Positions 1-7,736 of a DNA stretch of 21,765 nucleotides are shown piece after piece. The position numbers and the translations under genes are program-made. A model generated the notes under the pieces. That model ran no database searches and was not told the DNA's origin. It saw nothing but the letters and a program-made list of their open reading frames with translations. Within the stretch, counting starts at the first letter, position 1. Every line of letters starts with the position of its first letter. Source of the DNA: Chitinophagaceae bacterium UBA2793 (GTDB lineage: Bacteria; Bacteroidota; Bacteroidia; Chitinophagales; Chitinophagaceae); assembly GCA_002352045.1 (NCBI GenBank), contig DEHT01000070.1:23479-45243 (forward strand). The letters run 5' to 3'.

Positions 1-2
1 CG

Positions 3-1025
3 CTTTCCAAAAGATTACAGATTCATAGAACAGAAGAAGATTGGATAAGAAAACTGCAAAAAGCCAATAGCGAGTTTGATAAGGCAACTACCAGAATGGA
101 TAACAATCAAAAATTGGCGTTATGGGGTGGCTTTACTACCAATACTTTCCTTGCAAAAAAGGCGAAATTTATGAGTACGCAGGCAGATTTATACTGGACT
201 GATTTTTCCATGCGTATAGCTCCTGAGTATAACAGCTTGTTGCTAAAGATGCAGAAAATAGAGAAAGATTTAAAAGAAAGGATTACAAAAATTAGTATAG
301 AAATCCCTGACGCACATGAAGCATGCAATGCAAAAAAGGAAGCGCTAAATACATATTTGCAAAAGACATCAGAATTGGTGAATGATTTTACAGGAAGAAA
401 TATTTATGATTTCTATGACTATACTGACCAGCAATTATACTGGAACAGGTTTTTGGTAAACCAAACCATGTACAATCAAAAATTTTATCAATATGCACAT
501 TACCTTTTGAAAGCAGTGGATGACTATAGTGGCATACAGCCATTGAATGCAGCACACATGATTGTATATAATTGTGAAAAACAAACTGCAGCAAAAAAGC
601 CAAGTATAAACGGAGACGAAAATCCTCAGAATTGCCCGTTCTCTTATAAAATAGCATTGGGCGCTGGTGCATTTAAAGCAAGTTGTAATGGCTGGAGTAT
701 AGAAGGCGGCGAAATAATTACCGGCACTCTTTCCAAAGATTATAAATCGGGTGAATTTACAATTGGCATGGGTATGGGCGCCAATATTGAAGCTCCGTTT
801 TTAGGTGGTAGTGCCGGTGCTGAAATGTTTATTACCGTTGGTAGCGATTTTATCCCTAGTGATTTGGGTGTGAAAGGATCAGCAGGTATTGAGGCCTCAG
901 CAGGCCCTGTAGTAATTGGATCTGAAAGTATCACCGCTACCATGAGTATTGCCAACGGATTGAATTTGGATGCGGCTCATGCAGGCCAGGAAATAAAATT
1001 ATTCCAACTTTCACCAAAAAAATAA
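3..1025 (+). CDS. C-terminal part of a large protein of unknown function (5' end outside window)
   Basis: The reading frame is open from the window edge to a TAA at 1023-1025. The Met at 96 is therefore probably internal, and the true start lies upstream of the window. I do not recognise the family. Two parts are visible. The first roughly 190 residues after that Met are helix-rich and charged, with many Tyr, Lys and Gln. The last roughly 125 residues, beginning near a CPFSYK stretch, are rich in Gly, Ala, Ser and Thr with alternating hydrophobics, which suggests a beta-structured domain. This tail carries two Cys. Nothing catalytic is recognisable. A secreted unknown protein follows 46 nt downstream on the same strand, so the two may be co-transcribed. 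A surface or envelope role is only inference. Confidence 0.75.
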   Translation, partial: LSKRLQIHRTEEDWIRKLQKANSEFDKATTRMDNNQKLALWGGFTTNTFLAKKAKFMSTQADLYWTDFSMRIAPEYNSLLLKMQKIEKDLKERITKISIEIPDAHEACNAKKEALNTYLQKTSELVNDFTGRNIYDFYDYTDQQLYWNRFLVNQTMYNQKFYQYAHYLLKAVDDYSGIQPLNAAHMIVYNCEKQTAAKKPSINGDENPQNCPFSYKIALGAGAFKASCNGWSIEGGEIITGTLSKDYKSGEFTIGMGMGANIEAPFLGGSAGAEMFITVGSDFIPSDLGVKGSAGIEASAGPVVIGSESITATMSIANGLNLDAAHAGQEIKLFQLSPKK

Positions 1026-1071
1026 TACCTCTTTCAATTGAATTGAGAAATGTTCATTAATTAATATAACT

Positions 1072-2340
1072 ATGAAACAAAAAATAGTCTTACTGTTGCT
1101 TTTGCTGAGCGGAACTTTTTCCTTTGCTCAAAAAAAATTACTAACCGCACCTCAAGTCCCCTGTAATGGATCAGCCGATGATGTGGCCGGAATTTATACA
1201 GATCATAACAATGGAAAATATGGCCCGGTCAGTTTAAAAGGCACTGCTGCCGAAAAAGCTGCCATGATGAAAAACCTCATCGCTATTGAAAAGTTGGAAG
1301 AAGCCAGCCGCAAAGATTTTAAACTCACCGGTTGTGCAGCAAGAGTAAGTTTTGCCAAACATGATAATAGTAGTTATGGTAAAAATGTATATGCCCGGCA
1401 CGGTTACCAGTTAAGTGTTTATCAATACGTTTGTCATGTTAAAGAACATGTTCCAAAAATTGTAGATGAATACAGGACTGTTTTCAGGGTTGATTTCAAT
1501 CCTTATCTTTCGCCGGTTGGTATCAAGACGGTAGGAACTGGTGAATTTTATTTGAAATATGGAAATCAGGTGTACGATATTTCCGATGAATTGAAAAGCA
1601 AATACCCTAACCCAACAGCACAATATTTTTCAGAAGAATATTTGCTAACCGGTCGCTCAGATGACTATAAAAACAAACATACCGATTTTTTAAAACTCAA
1701 CAATGGCAATGACTATGTTGAACGCTGGCAATCGGGCAGCAGGTATGATAAACATGGCCCTGATTCATATCAGTGGATAGACCGCCACTATTTTATTACC
1801 AAGCCCGGTGTGCCTTTGCTGATACCTGTGAGCCGCAAACAATACTTAGAAGATATGCTGGTATATTTTGAAATTGAAAAAGCCAGTTTTGAATATATCA
1901 ATGCAAAACAATCCAAAGAAATGGCAACTCAAACTGCTGACTGGGCTACTAAAAAAAGAGCTGCTTTGGAATCAGATAAACAGGCTTATCCAAAATTTTA
2001 CGAATCCAAAAAAGCAAAAGTGAAAGACCTGCTGGCAAAACAAAAACCGGAATGGTTGCAAAAGCCGGCTGTGGTTGACAATAACAGCATGCTAAAAGAT
2101 GCCAACAAAAGTTTGGATGCCTTAGGGAGGTTTTATGATGAAGAAGGAGAATATAAGAGTGCCCTGTATGTTTTAAACCCAGCTTATTTTACAGACAATA
2201 AAGGACAAAGCGCCAAACCTCTTTTTATGGAAGTGCAGTTTCGCTATGAGTTAAACAAGGACAAAGGCTATTCTGCAAGGTTGTTCAACAATTTTTTAAA
2301 GAATTTTGATATGGAGGCGGTGAAGAAGATGCTGCAGTAA
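1072..2340 (+). CDS. Secreted protein of unknown function
   Basis: This 422-residue protein starts with a clear Sec signal peptide: MKQK, a run of Leu, then cleavage after FSFAQ near residue 20, as is common in Bacteroidota exported proteins. The mature part is hydrophilic. It has three Cys in its N-terminal third (in VPCNG, TGCAA and YVCHV) and a Lys/Glu/Ala-rich helical stretch around residues 265-325. No further membrane segment is seen, so a periplasmic or secreted protein is likely. I recognise no enzyme motif or domain family. The start is fixed by the signal peptide. It lies 46 nt after the preceding partial gene and is followed by a 236-nt convergent gap towards alaS. Partnership with the upstream gene is inferred from strand and spacing only. 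Confidence 0.8.
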   Translation: MKQKIVLLLLLLSGTFSFAQKKLLTAPQVPCNGSADDVAGIYTDHNNGKYGPVSLKGTAAEKAAMMKNLIAIEKLEEASRKDFKLTGCAARVSFAKHDNSSYGKNVYARHGYQLSVYQYVCHVKEHVPKIVDEYRTVFRVDFNPYLSPVGIKTVGTGEFYLKYGNQVYDISDELKSKYPNPTAQYFSEEYLLTGRSDDYKNKHTDFLKLNNGNDYVERWQSGSRYDKHGPDSYQWIDRHYFITKPGVPLLIPVSRKQYLEDMLVYFEIEKASFEYINAKQSKEMATQTADWATKKRAALESDKQAYPKFYESKKAKVKDLLAKQKPEWLQKPAVVDNNSMLKDANKSLDALGRFYDEEGEYKSALYVLNPAYFTDNKGQSAKPLFMEVQFRYELNKDKGYSARLFNNFLKNFDMEAVKKMLQ

Positions 2341-2480
2341 GGCAGATTTTTCAAGGCAATTTGTTGATTCATAAAGTAAAAAAACAGGTAAATATGAAAT
2401 GTTGAGAACGGTACAATTATCCCGTTTATAATATTTTGGTGCCAATTCCGGAATACCCTGCAAAAGATGCAATTTTACCA

Positions 2481-2530
2481 GGCAAAATCATTACATGATG
2501 TTGCCATATAAAAAATTGAAAATTTTTTAT
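2481..2530. terminator. Pair of hairpins between convergent genes, possible bidirectional terminator
   Basis: The 236 nt between the secreted-protein gene (+) and alaS (-) hold no credible gene but two hairpins. The first, 2481-2505, pairs GGCAA with TTGCC and, inside an A/G mismatch, ATCAT with ATGAT around a 3-nt loop. The second, 2508-2530, is a 10-bp all-AT stem (ATAAAAAATT with AATTTTTTAT, loop GAA) that has A runs on one side and T runs on the other, so it gives a U-rich arm in both directions. The position between convergent genes fits a bidirectional terminator. The remainder of the gap shows nothing I can name. Confidence 0.5.
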
Positions 2531-2576
2531 CCTAAAATTGCTTTACTGCTGAACTTTTAGATTTTACTTTTTGTAT

Positions 2577-5195
2577 TTAAAGCTGGGCTTTTACTTTTTC
2601 AATTACTGTGGCAAACATTGCAACCTCTTGCCCTCCTGCAGTAGCCAGTGTTTTTTGTCCGCCGCCGCCGCCTTTTATTAGTGGGCTTACGGTTTCTTTA
2701 ATAATTTTTCCGGCATCTAATCCTTTAGCGGCTACCACCGTATCGCTAATGCTTACTGCCACATTTGCTTTGCCGCCAATATTTGCACACAATACAATTA
2801 CATGATCGTGCAAATGATTTTTAAAATCGAAGGATAATTTTTTCAAAGCATCAGCATTGGGTACTTCCACTATTTCGCCAATAAAACTTACGTTGTTAAT
2901 TATTTGGTCTTTTTGCAAAAGTTCATTGCGGATACCCACCAATTGCCTTGCTTCCAGCCCTTCAATTCTTTTAGCCAAATTTACATTTTCATTTTGCAAC
3001 CCTTCAATAGATTTTGCAATCTCTTTAGGATTTTTCAAAATAGATTTAATAGTACTGAGTTCGCCTAATTGTTGATTTATGTATTGCATGGCTGCTGCAC
3101 CACTCACTGCTTCAACTCTGCGTACGCCTGCAGCTACTGCAGTTTCTGCAGTAAACTTAAACAAACCAATTTCTCCGGTGTTGCCCACATGCGTACCGCC
3201 ACACAACTCAATAGAATAGTTGGGATCCATTATCACCACTCTTACTATGTCGCCATATTTTTCGCCAAACAATGCCATAGCTCCCATTGCCACCGCTTCA
3301 TCCTTACTCATGCTTTTAATTACAACCGGAATATTTTCTCTAATTTTTTCATTCACTATAGTTTCCACCTGTTGCAATTCTTCATCTGAAACTTTTGAAA
3401 AATGCGAAAAATCGAAACGCAGGTATTCATCGTTTACCAAACTTCCTTTTTGGGCCACATGAGTACCCAGCACTTTGCGTAAAGCCGAATGCATCAGGTG
3501 AGTAACACTGTGATGTACGGCAATATGTTTTCTTCTTTCGGTATCTACTTTGGCAGTAACCTCACCACTTAAATCATGGGGAATGCTTTCAGCAAAATGA
3601 ATGATAAGATCGTTTTCTTTTTTGGTATCAATAATTTTTATGGAACCATTGGCTAATTCTAAATTTCCTGTATCGCCTACCTGGCCACCACTTTCTGCAT
3701 AAAAAGGGGTTTCGTCCAAAACAATTTGATATAGCTCTTTCCCTTTTCCTTTCACTTTGCGGTAACGCAAAATGCTGGTTTTTGTTTCCAACAAATCATA
3801 TCCAACAAACCCTTTGCTGTTTTTTTCGTTGAGTATTTTCCAATCATCCGTTTCAAGTGCAGTGGCTGCACGGCTCCTATTTTTTTGTTGCAGCATTTCG
3901 GCTTCAAATCCGGCTTCGTCAACCGTTAAATTATTTTCTGCAGCAATCAACCGGGTTAAGTCAATAGGAAATCCAAAAGTATCCAACAATTCAAATGCAT
4001 CGGTACCATTAATACTTCCGCCTTTTTGTGAAGCAATAATGCTGTCCATTCTTTTTAAGCCTTTATCCAGTGTTCTTAAAAAAGCTTCTTCTTCTTCTTT
4101 AATTACTTTGGCTACAAAATCTTGTTGCTGCTGCAACTCGGGAAATACATTTTCAAATTGTGTGGCAATCACCTGCAACAGTTGATGAAGCAATGGTTGT
4201 TTATAATCTAAGTATGAGTAGTAATAACGAACTGCTCTTCTTAAAATGCGGCGAATTACATATCCTGCGCCGGTATTAGAAGGCAATTGTCCGTCGGCAA
4301 TGGTAAAACTTATGGCCCTAATATGATCGGCCAGTACACGAAATGCAATGGACTCCTTAGAATCGTCTGCTCCGTACTTTTTATTGACAATGTTTGCAGT
4401 TGTTTCAATGGTACCGGTAAACACATCGGTATCGTAATTACTTTGTTTGCCTTGCAGCACCCGCACTAGTCTTTCAAAACCCATTCCGGTATCTACATGC
4501 TTTGCGGGCAAAGGCTCCAGGCTGCCGTCTTTTTTTCTGTTGAATTGAATAAATACATTGTTCCAAATTTCTATCACCTGCGGATGATCGTTGTTTACCA
4601 GCGTAGCACCATCAACATTTTTTCTTTCCTCATCGGTTCTGCAATCCACATGAATTTCGGTGCAGGGGCCACATGGGCCGGAATCGCCCATTTCCCAAAA
4701 ATTATCTTTTTTATTCCCCAATAATATCCTGTCTTCGGGAAGAACTTTTTTCCATTCGTTGTATGCTTCCTCGTCTTTTGGAAGTCCTTCATTATCGTCG
4801 CCTTCAAAAATGGTTACATACAATTTTTCTTTATCGAGTTTATACACATCGGTCAACAATTCCCAACTCCATGCAATGGCTTCTTTTTTAAAATAGTTTC
4901 CAAAGCTCCAGTTGCCCAGCATTTCAAACATGGTGTGGTGATAGGTATCTACGCCCACTTCTTCCAAATCGTTGTGCTTGCCACTTACCCTTAAACATTT
5001 TTGTGTATCGGCAATACGTGCTGAAGGAGACGTTTTATTTCCCAGAAAAAAATCTTTAAACTGGTTCATGCCGGCATTGGTAAATAAAAGCGTAGGATCG
5101 TTTTTTACAACAATGGGTGCCGATGGCACAATGAGGTGTTCTTTACTTTTAAAAAAATCTAAAAACTGTTGCCTTATTTCACTCGAAGAGTTCAT
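2577..5195 (-). CDS. alaS: Alanine--tRNA ligase
   Basis: This enzyme charges tRNA-Ala with alanine in the cytoplasm and hydrolyses mischarged Ser- or Gly-tRNA-Ala. The 872-residue length is normal for the full bacterial enzyme. The N-terminal class II catalytic domain opens with SSSEIRQQFLDFF and contains the TNAGMNQFKD and DTGMGFERL segments. The editing domain carries the zinc-binding pair HxxxH (H562 and H566) and CGGTH (C665, H669), all intact. The C-Ala domain ends with the Gly-rich KGGGGGQ segment, encoded by a short GCC/GGC-type triplet run. The ATG at 5193-5195 matches the usual N-terminus. It is transcribed alone, convergent with the unknown secreted gene and divergent from the M23 operon. 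Confidence 0.98.
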   Translation of the reverse strand: MNSSSEIRQQFLDFFKSKEHLIVPSAPIVVKNDPTLLFTNAGMNQFKDFFLGNKTSPSARIADTQKCLRVSGKHNDLEEVGVDTYHHTMFEMLGNWSFGNYFKKEAIAWSWELLTDVYKLDKEKLYVTIFEGDDNEGLPKDEEAYNEWKKVLPEDRILLGNKKDNFWEMGDSGPCGPCTEIHVDCRTDEERKNVDGATLVNNDHPQVIEIWNNVFIQFNRKKDGSLEPLPAKHVDTGMGFERLVRVLQGKQSNYDTDVFTGTIETTANIVNKKYGADDSKESIAFRVLADHIRAISFTIADGQLPSNTGAGYVIRRILRRAVRYYYSYLDYKQPLLHQLLQVIATQFENVFPELQQQQDFVAKVIKEEEEAFLRTLDKGLKRMDSIIASQKGGSINGTDAFELLDTFGFPIDLTRLIAAENNLTVDEAGFEAEMLQQKNRSRAATALETDDWKILNEKNSKGFVGYDLLETKTSILRYRKVKGKGKELYQIVLDETPFYAESGGQVGDTGNLELANGSIKIIDTKKENDLIIHFAESIPHDLSGEVTAKVDTERRKHIAVHHSVTHLMHSALRKVLGTHVAQKGSLVNDEYLRFDFSHFSKVSDEELQQVETIVNEKIRENIPVVIKSMSKDEAVAMGAMALFGEKYGDIVRVVIMDPNYSIELCGGTHVGNTGEIGLFKFTAETAVAAGVRRVEAVSGAAAMQYINQQLGELSTIKSILKNPKEIAKSIEGLQNENVNLAKRIEGLEARQLVGIRNELLQKDQIINNVSFIGEIVEVPNADALKKLSFDFKNHLHDHVIVLCANIGGKANVAVSISDTVVAAKGLDAGKIIKETVSPLIKGGGGGQKTLATAGGQEVAMFATVIEKVKAQL

Positions 5196-5216
5196 ATATT
5201 CAAATATTTGGATAGG

Positions 5217-5247
5217 TTGATTATTGTAGTTTATCGGTTTATATTTG
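5217..5247 (+). promoter_or_regulatory. Bacteroidota-type promoter candidate for the M23 operon
   Basis: TTG at 5217-5219, a 20-nt spacer, then TATATTTG at 5240-5247 match the Bacteroidota sigma consensus (TTG, 17-23 nt, TAnnTTTG). It faces the M23 gene and would give a leader of roughly 185 nt. A second, weaker -7-like element, GACCTTTG, lies at 5426-5433 just before the ATG at 5443. Confidence 0.45.
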
Positions 5248-5306
5248 TAACGCTGCCCCCTTTTTAAGATATGGCAACATTTTTATTTCAAGTTATAAAT
5301 TGGCTG

Positions 5307-5314
5307 CAAAGGTA
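5307..5314 (-). promoter_or_regulatory. Candidate -7 element for alaS
   Basis: Read on the minus strand, this is TACCTTTG followed by CAGCC, a full match to the TAnnTTTG element. No clear TTG -33 box lies at the expected distance, so the call rests on the -7 element and on its position about 110 nt before the alaS ATG. Confidence 0.35.
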
Positions 5315-5442
5315 ATGATTGAAGACTTTGTGGCATCGGTTGGCTCCTAATTTGATGTAATATTTTAGCAGTCCCACCGTTACTAATTTTAAATTTATTT
5401 AAGAAACGAAGCAGGGTACTTTGCCGACCTTTGCCATCGCCG

Positions 5443-6417
5443 ATGAAAAAAATAAAATATTTCTACAATACGCATACGCTGCGCTACGAAAAATTGGTAA
5501 CACCACTTAGAGTAAAACTGCTCAGGGTGTTTAGCCTGTTGTGTGCATTGGCTGTAGGATCGGCAATTGTTATTTATATATACAACCGCTTTGTACCCAA
5601 GCCTACCGATTTACAAAACAAGGGCCGTTATGAATTGGTGAATGAAAATTACAAACAGCTCAACCAAAAAGTAAAGGCCATGCAGCAGCAAATGGCCGAA
5701 TTGGAGAAAAGGGATAATGAAGTTTATCGTTCTATTTTTGAAGCCAATCCACTGCCCGACAGTGCCCGTGCAAAATCGATAGAACAAAAAAAAGAGCTGG
5801 ATAAAATTTCCGCCATTGGCGATGATAATCTTGCAAAAGATATTGCATTGCAACTAAACAATCTAAGCGCAAGAGTAGCTTACCAGTTTGACAGTTACAA
5901 ATCTATTGAGAAATTAATCAACAACCAGGAAGCAAAATTAGCCAGCATTCCCGCCATTCAACCGGTAAGCAATAAGCAATTATCGAGGGTGGCAAGTGGA
6001 TATGGAATGAGGATTGACCCTGTGTATGGCACTCCTCGTATGCACAGGGGCCTCGATTTTACTGCACCACAGGGTACACCCATATACGCCACCGGCGATG
6101 GCTCAGTGAGTACTGCCGGCTATTCCGATGGAGGCTATGGTAATCATGTGGAAATTAATCATGGCTATGGTTACCAAACTTTATATGGCCACATGGTACG
6201 AATAAAAGTAAGAGCCGGACAAAAAGTAAAAAGAGGTGAAGTAATAGGTTGGGTTGGCAATACCGGCAAAAGCACAGGGCCGCATTGCCATTACGAAGTA
6301 AAAATAAATGGCGCTCATGTAAATCCGGTTTACTTTTTTAGTAACGATCTTACTCCCGAAGAATACGACCGCTTATTGAAAATTGCCGCAACAGGTAGTG
6401 CAAAAAGTTTTGATTAA
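5443..6417 (+). CDS. Membrane-anchored M23 family metallopeptidase (LytM-type murein hydrolase)
   Basis: This is probably a zinc endopeptidase acting on peptidoglycan cross-bridges from the periplasmic side of the inner membrane. From the ATG at 5443 it is 324 residues. A short basic N-terminus is followed by one membrane helix at about 26-47, then a coiled-coil-prone stretch at about 55-165, then an M23 domain from about 180 to 300. The zinc and catalytic residues are intact: H201 and D205 (HRGLDFTAP), H250 (LYGHM) and H281/H283 (PHCHYEV). I prefer the ATG to an in-frame TTG at 5431, because the ATG gives a MKK start and the TTG lies within a -7-like element. It is the first gene of a tight operon, with the MerR gene only 12 nt downstream. 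I recall M23-MerR adjacency as common in this phylum. Confidence 0.93.
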   Translation: MKKIKYFYNTHTLRYEKLVTPLRVKLLRVFSLLCALAVGSAIVIYIYNRFVPKPTDLQNKGRYELVNENYKQLNQKVKAMQQQMAELEKRDNEVYRSIFEANPLPDSARAKSIEQKKELDKISAIGDDNLAKDIALQLNNLSARVAYQFDSYKSIEKLINNQEAKLASIPAIQPVSNKQLSRVASGYGMRIDPVYGTPRMHRGLDFTAPQGTPIYATGDGSVSTAGYSDGGYGNHVEINHGYGYQTLYGHMVRIKVRAGQKVKRGEVIGWVGNTGKSTGPHCHYEVKINGAHVNPVYFFSNDLTPEEYDRLLKIAATGSAKSFD

Positions 6418-6429
6418 AATTATACCATC

Positions 6430-7044
6430 ATGTCATTACAACAGTTAGGCTTTGATTTTTTTAGCGAACAACCGGAGCAACCTAAAGCAGCTTCAAAAAA
6501 AAAGCTAACGCCGCCACCAAAAGACAAAATTGAGGAACCAATTGTGGTGGATGAAACGGTGAGAGAAGTGAGTTTTGCAATAGCTGAGCCTGAACCTGTG
6601 ATGGAGTTAGTAGAAATAGTAAAAAAATCTACGCAAAAATCAAAAGAAAGAAAATCAACAAGGGGCCGCATGAAGCTGGCCGATATGGACGCCACGGTTG
6701 ACCTGGTTGAAGTACCCGAAGATGAAATTCTTTATCAAAAAAGATATTACGGTATTGGCGAAGTAAGCAGTATGTTTAAAGTGAATGTGTCGCTCATTCG
6801 ATTTTGGGAAAACGAGTTTGACATTTTAAAGCCAAAGAAAAACGGCAAAGGCGATCGCCTATTTCGTCCGGAGGATATTAAAAATCTTCAACTAATACAT
6901 TTACTGCTGAGAGAAAAAAAATACAGCATTGCAGGAGCTAAAGATTTTTTAAAAAAGAATAAAAAAAACGAAGAGGCTTTTGCCGTAATTGAATCACTTA
7001 AAAAAACAAAAGCATTTTTACTGGAATTAAAAGCTAATTTATAA
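6430..7044 (+). CDS. MerR-type transcriptional regulator with a long N-terminal extension
   Basis: This is a predicted DNA-binding regulator of 204 residues. The MerR-like winged helix-turn-helix occupies about residues 106-176, with RYYGIGEVSSMFKVNVSLIR as the helix-turn-helix and GDRLFRPEDI as the wing. It is preceded by about 100 residues of low-complexity, charged sequence rich in Glu, Lys and Pro, probably disordered. The usual long dimerisation coiled coil and effector domain are reduced to a short C-terminal helix (about 180-204), and no Cys metal-binding site is present, so a metal sensor is unlikely. It sits 12 nt after the M23 gene and 5 nt before the thioredoxin-fold gene, implying co-transcription. 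Its targets cannot be read from the sequence. Confidence 0.88.
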   Translation: MSLQQLGFDFFSEQPEQPKAASKKKLTPPPKDKIEEPIVVDETVREVSFAIAEPEPVMELVEIVKKSTQKSKERKSTRGRMKLADMDATVDLVEVPEDEILYQKRYYGIGEVSSMFKVNVSLIRFWENEFDILKPKKNGKGDRLFRPEDIKNLQLIHLLLREKKYSIAGAKDFLKKNKKNEEAFAVIESLKKTKAFLLELKANL

Positions 7045-7049
7045 AAACG

Positions 7050-7565
7050 ATGAAGCAATTTATTTTAACAGCCGTTTTGTTTACAACCCTATTAAATGCA
7101 TTTGCACAAAGCCCATACATTACTACTCCCGATCCGCAGCATCCTAAAGCCTATTTCTTAAATGGCATTATTTCAAAGTATGCCTTAATAAACGACTCCA
7201 CTTTTAATTGGTACAATAGCAGTGCGGCTATTTACAACCCGGCTGCCGATTATAAAACTGCCATGGAAAATGCTGCAAAAAATAATGTGAAGCTCATTGT
7301 ATTTGGAGGAACCTGGTGCGAAGACTCTCATTATATTTTACCCAAATTTTTTAAACTGCAGGAGCAGGCAAATTTCCCCGATGCTAATATTAGTTTTTTT
7401 GCGGTTGACAGAAATAAAAAAACCATTGGTGGCATTACCGAAGCCCTGGGCATTATCAATGTGCCCACCATTATTGTAATGAAAAACGGTAAAGAAACAG
7501 GTCGTGTGGTGGAGTACGGCAAAACCGGCCAGTGGGATAAAGAGCTGGCAGCCTTGCTCCAATAA
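7050..7565 (+). CDS. Periplasmic thioredoxin-fold protein with a single active-site cysteine
   Basis: This 171-residue protein begins with a Sec signal peptide (MKQFILTAVLF, cleavage after FAQ near residue 20), so it acts in the periplasm. The thioredoxin fold is indicated by the beta strand KLIVFGGTWC, the cis-Pro loop INVPT (P139) and the following strand TIIVMKNG. The active site reads W-C90-E-D-S93 in place of WCxxC. C90 is the only Cys in the protein, so ordinary dithiol oxidoreductase chemistry within one chain is not possible. A monothiol reductase, peroxidase-like or chaperone role remains open. It is the last gene of the M23-MerR operon, with a 5-nt gap, and a short hairpin with a T run follows its stop. 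Confidence 0.87.
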   Translation: MKQFILTAVLFTTLLNAFAQSPYITTPDPQHPKAYFLNGIISKYALINDSTFNWYNSSAAIYNPAADYKTAMENAAKNNVKLIVFGGTWCEDSHYILPKFFKLQEQANFPDANISFFAVDRNKKTIGGITEALGIINVPTIIVMKNGKETGRVVEYGKTGQWDKELAALLQ

Positions 7566-7583
7566 GCTGTTGGGCTTTTTTTT
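7564..7583 (+). terminator. Probable Rho-independent terminator of the M23-MerR-thioredoxin operon
   Basis: AAGC (7564-7567) pairs with GCTT (7574-7577) around a 6-nt loop, and the structure runs into eight T (7576-7583). The stem starts within the stop codon. It is short, but a bulged outer pairing (AGCC upstream with GGCT) could strengthen it. The long T run and the end-of-operon position support the call. Confidence 0.5.
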
Positions 7584-7736
7584 GAAAACTGTTGTAGTAC
7601 TTACATCAATAGCATTCGTGTTATCGTAAGTGTTATACATTGCTATTAATGTGTAATTTTAAAAACGCTCTTTAACTGCAAGTGGCATTTTCGAATTTTT
7701 TTTCCTGGTATTTGTATTTATGCCTTAATTTAAAGC

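Noticed and set aside
2655..2675. CCG triplet run in alaS that could look like a microsatellite
   Set aside because: It encodes the conserved Gly-rich KGGGGGQ segment of the C-Ala domain, so the run is explained by the protein.
3069..4185. Several open frames on the + strand inside alaS, up to 137 codons
   Set aside because: They lie wholly opposite a well-conserved gene, have Ser/Cys-rich compositions typical of antisense shadows, and match no family.
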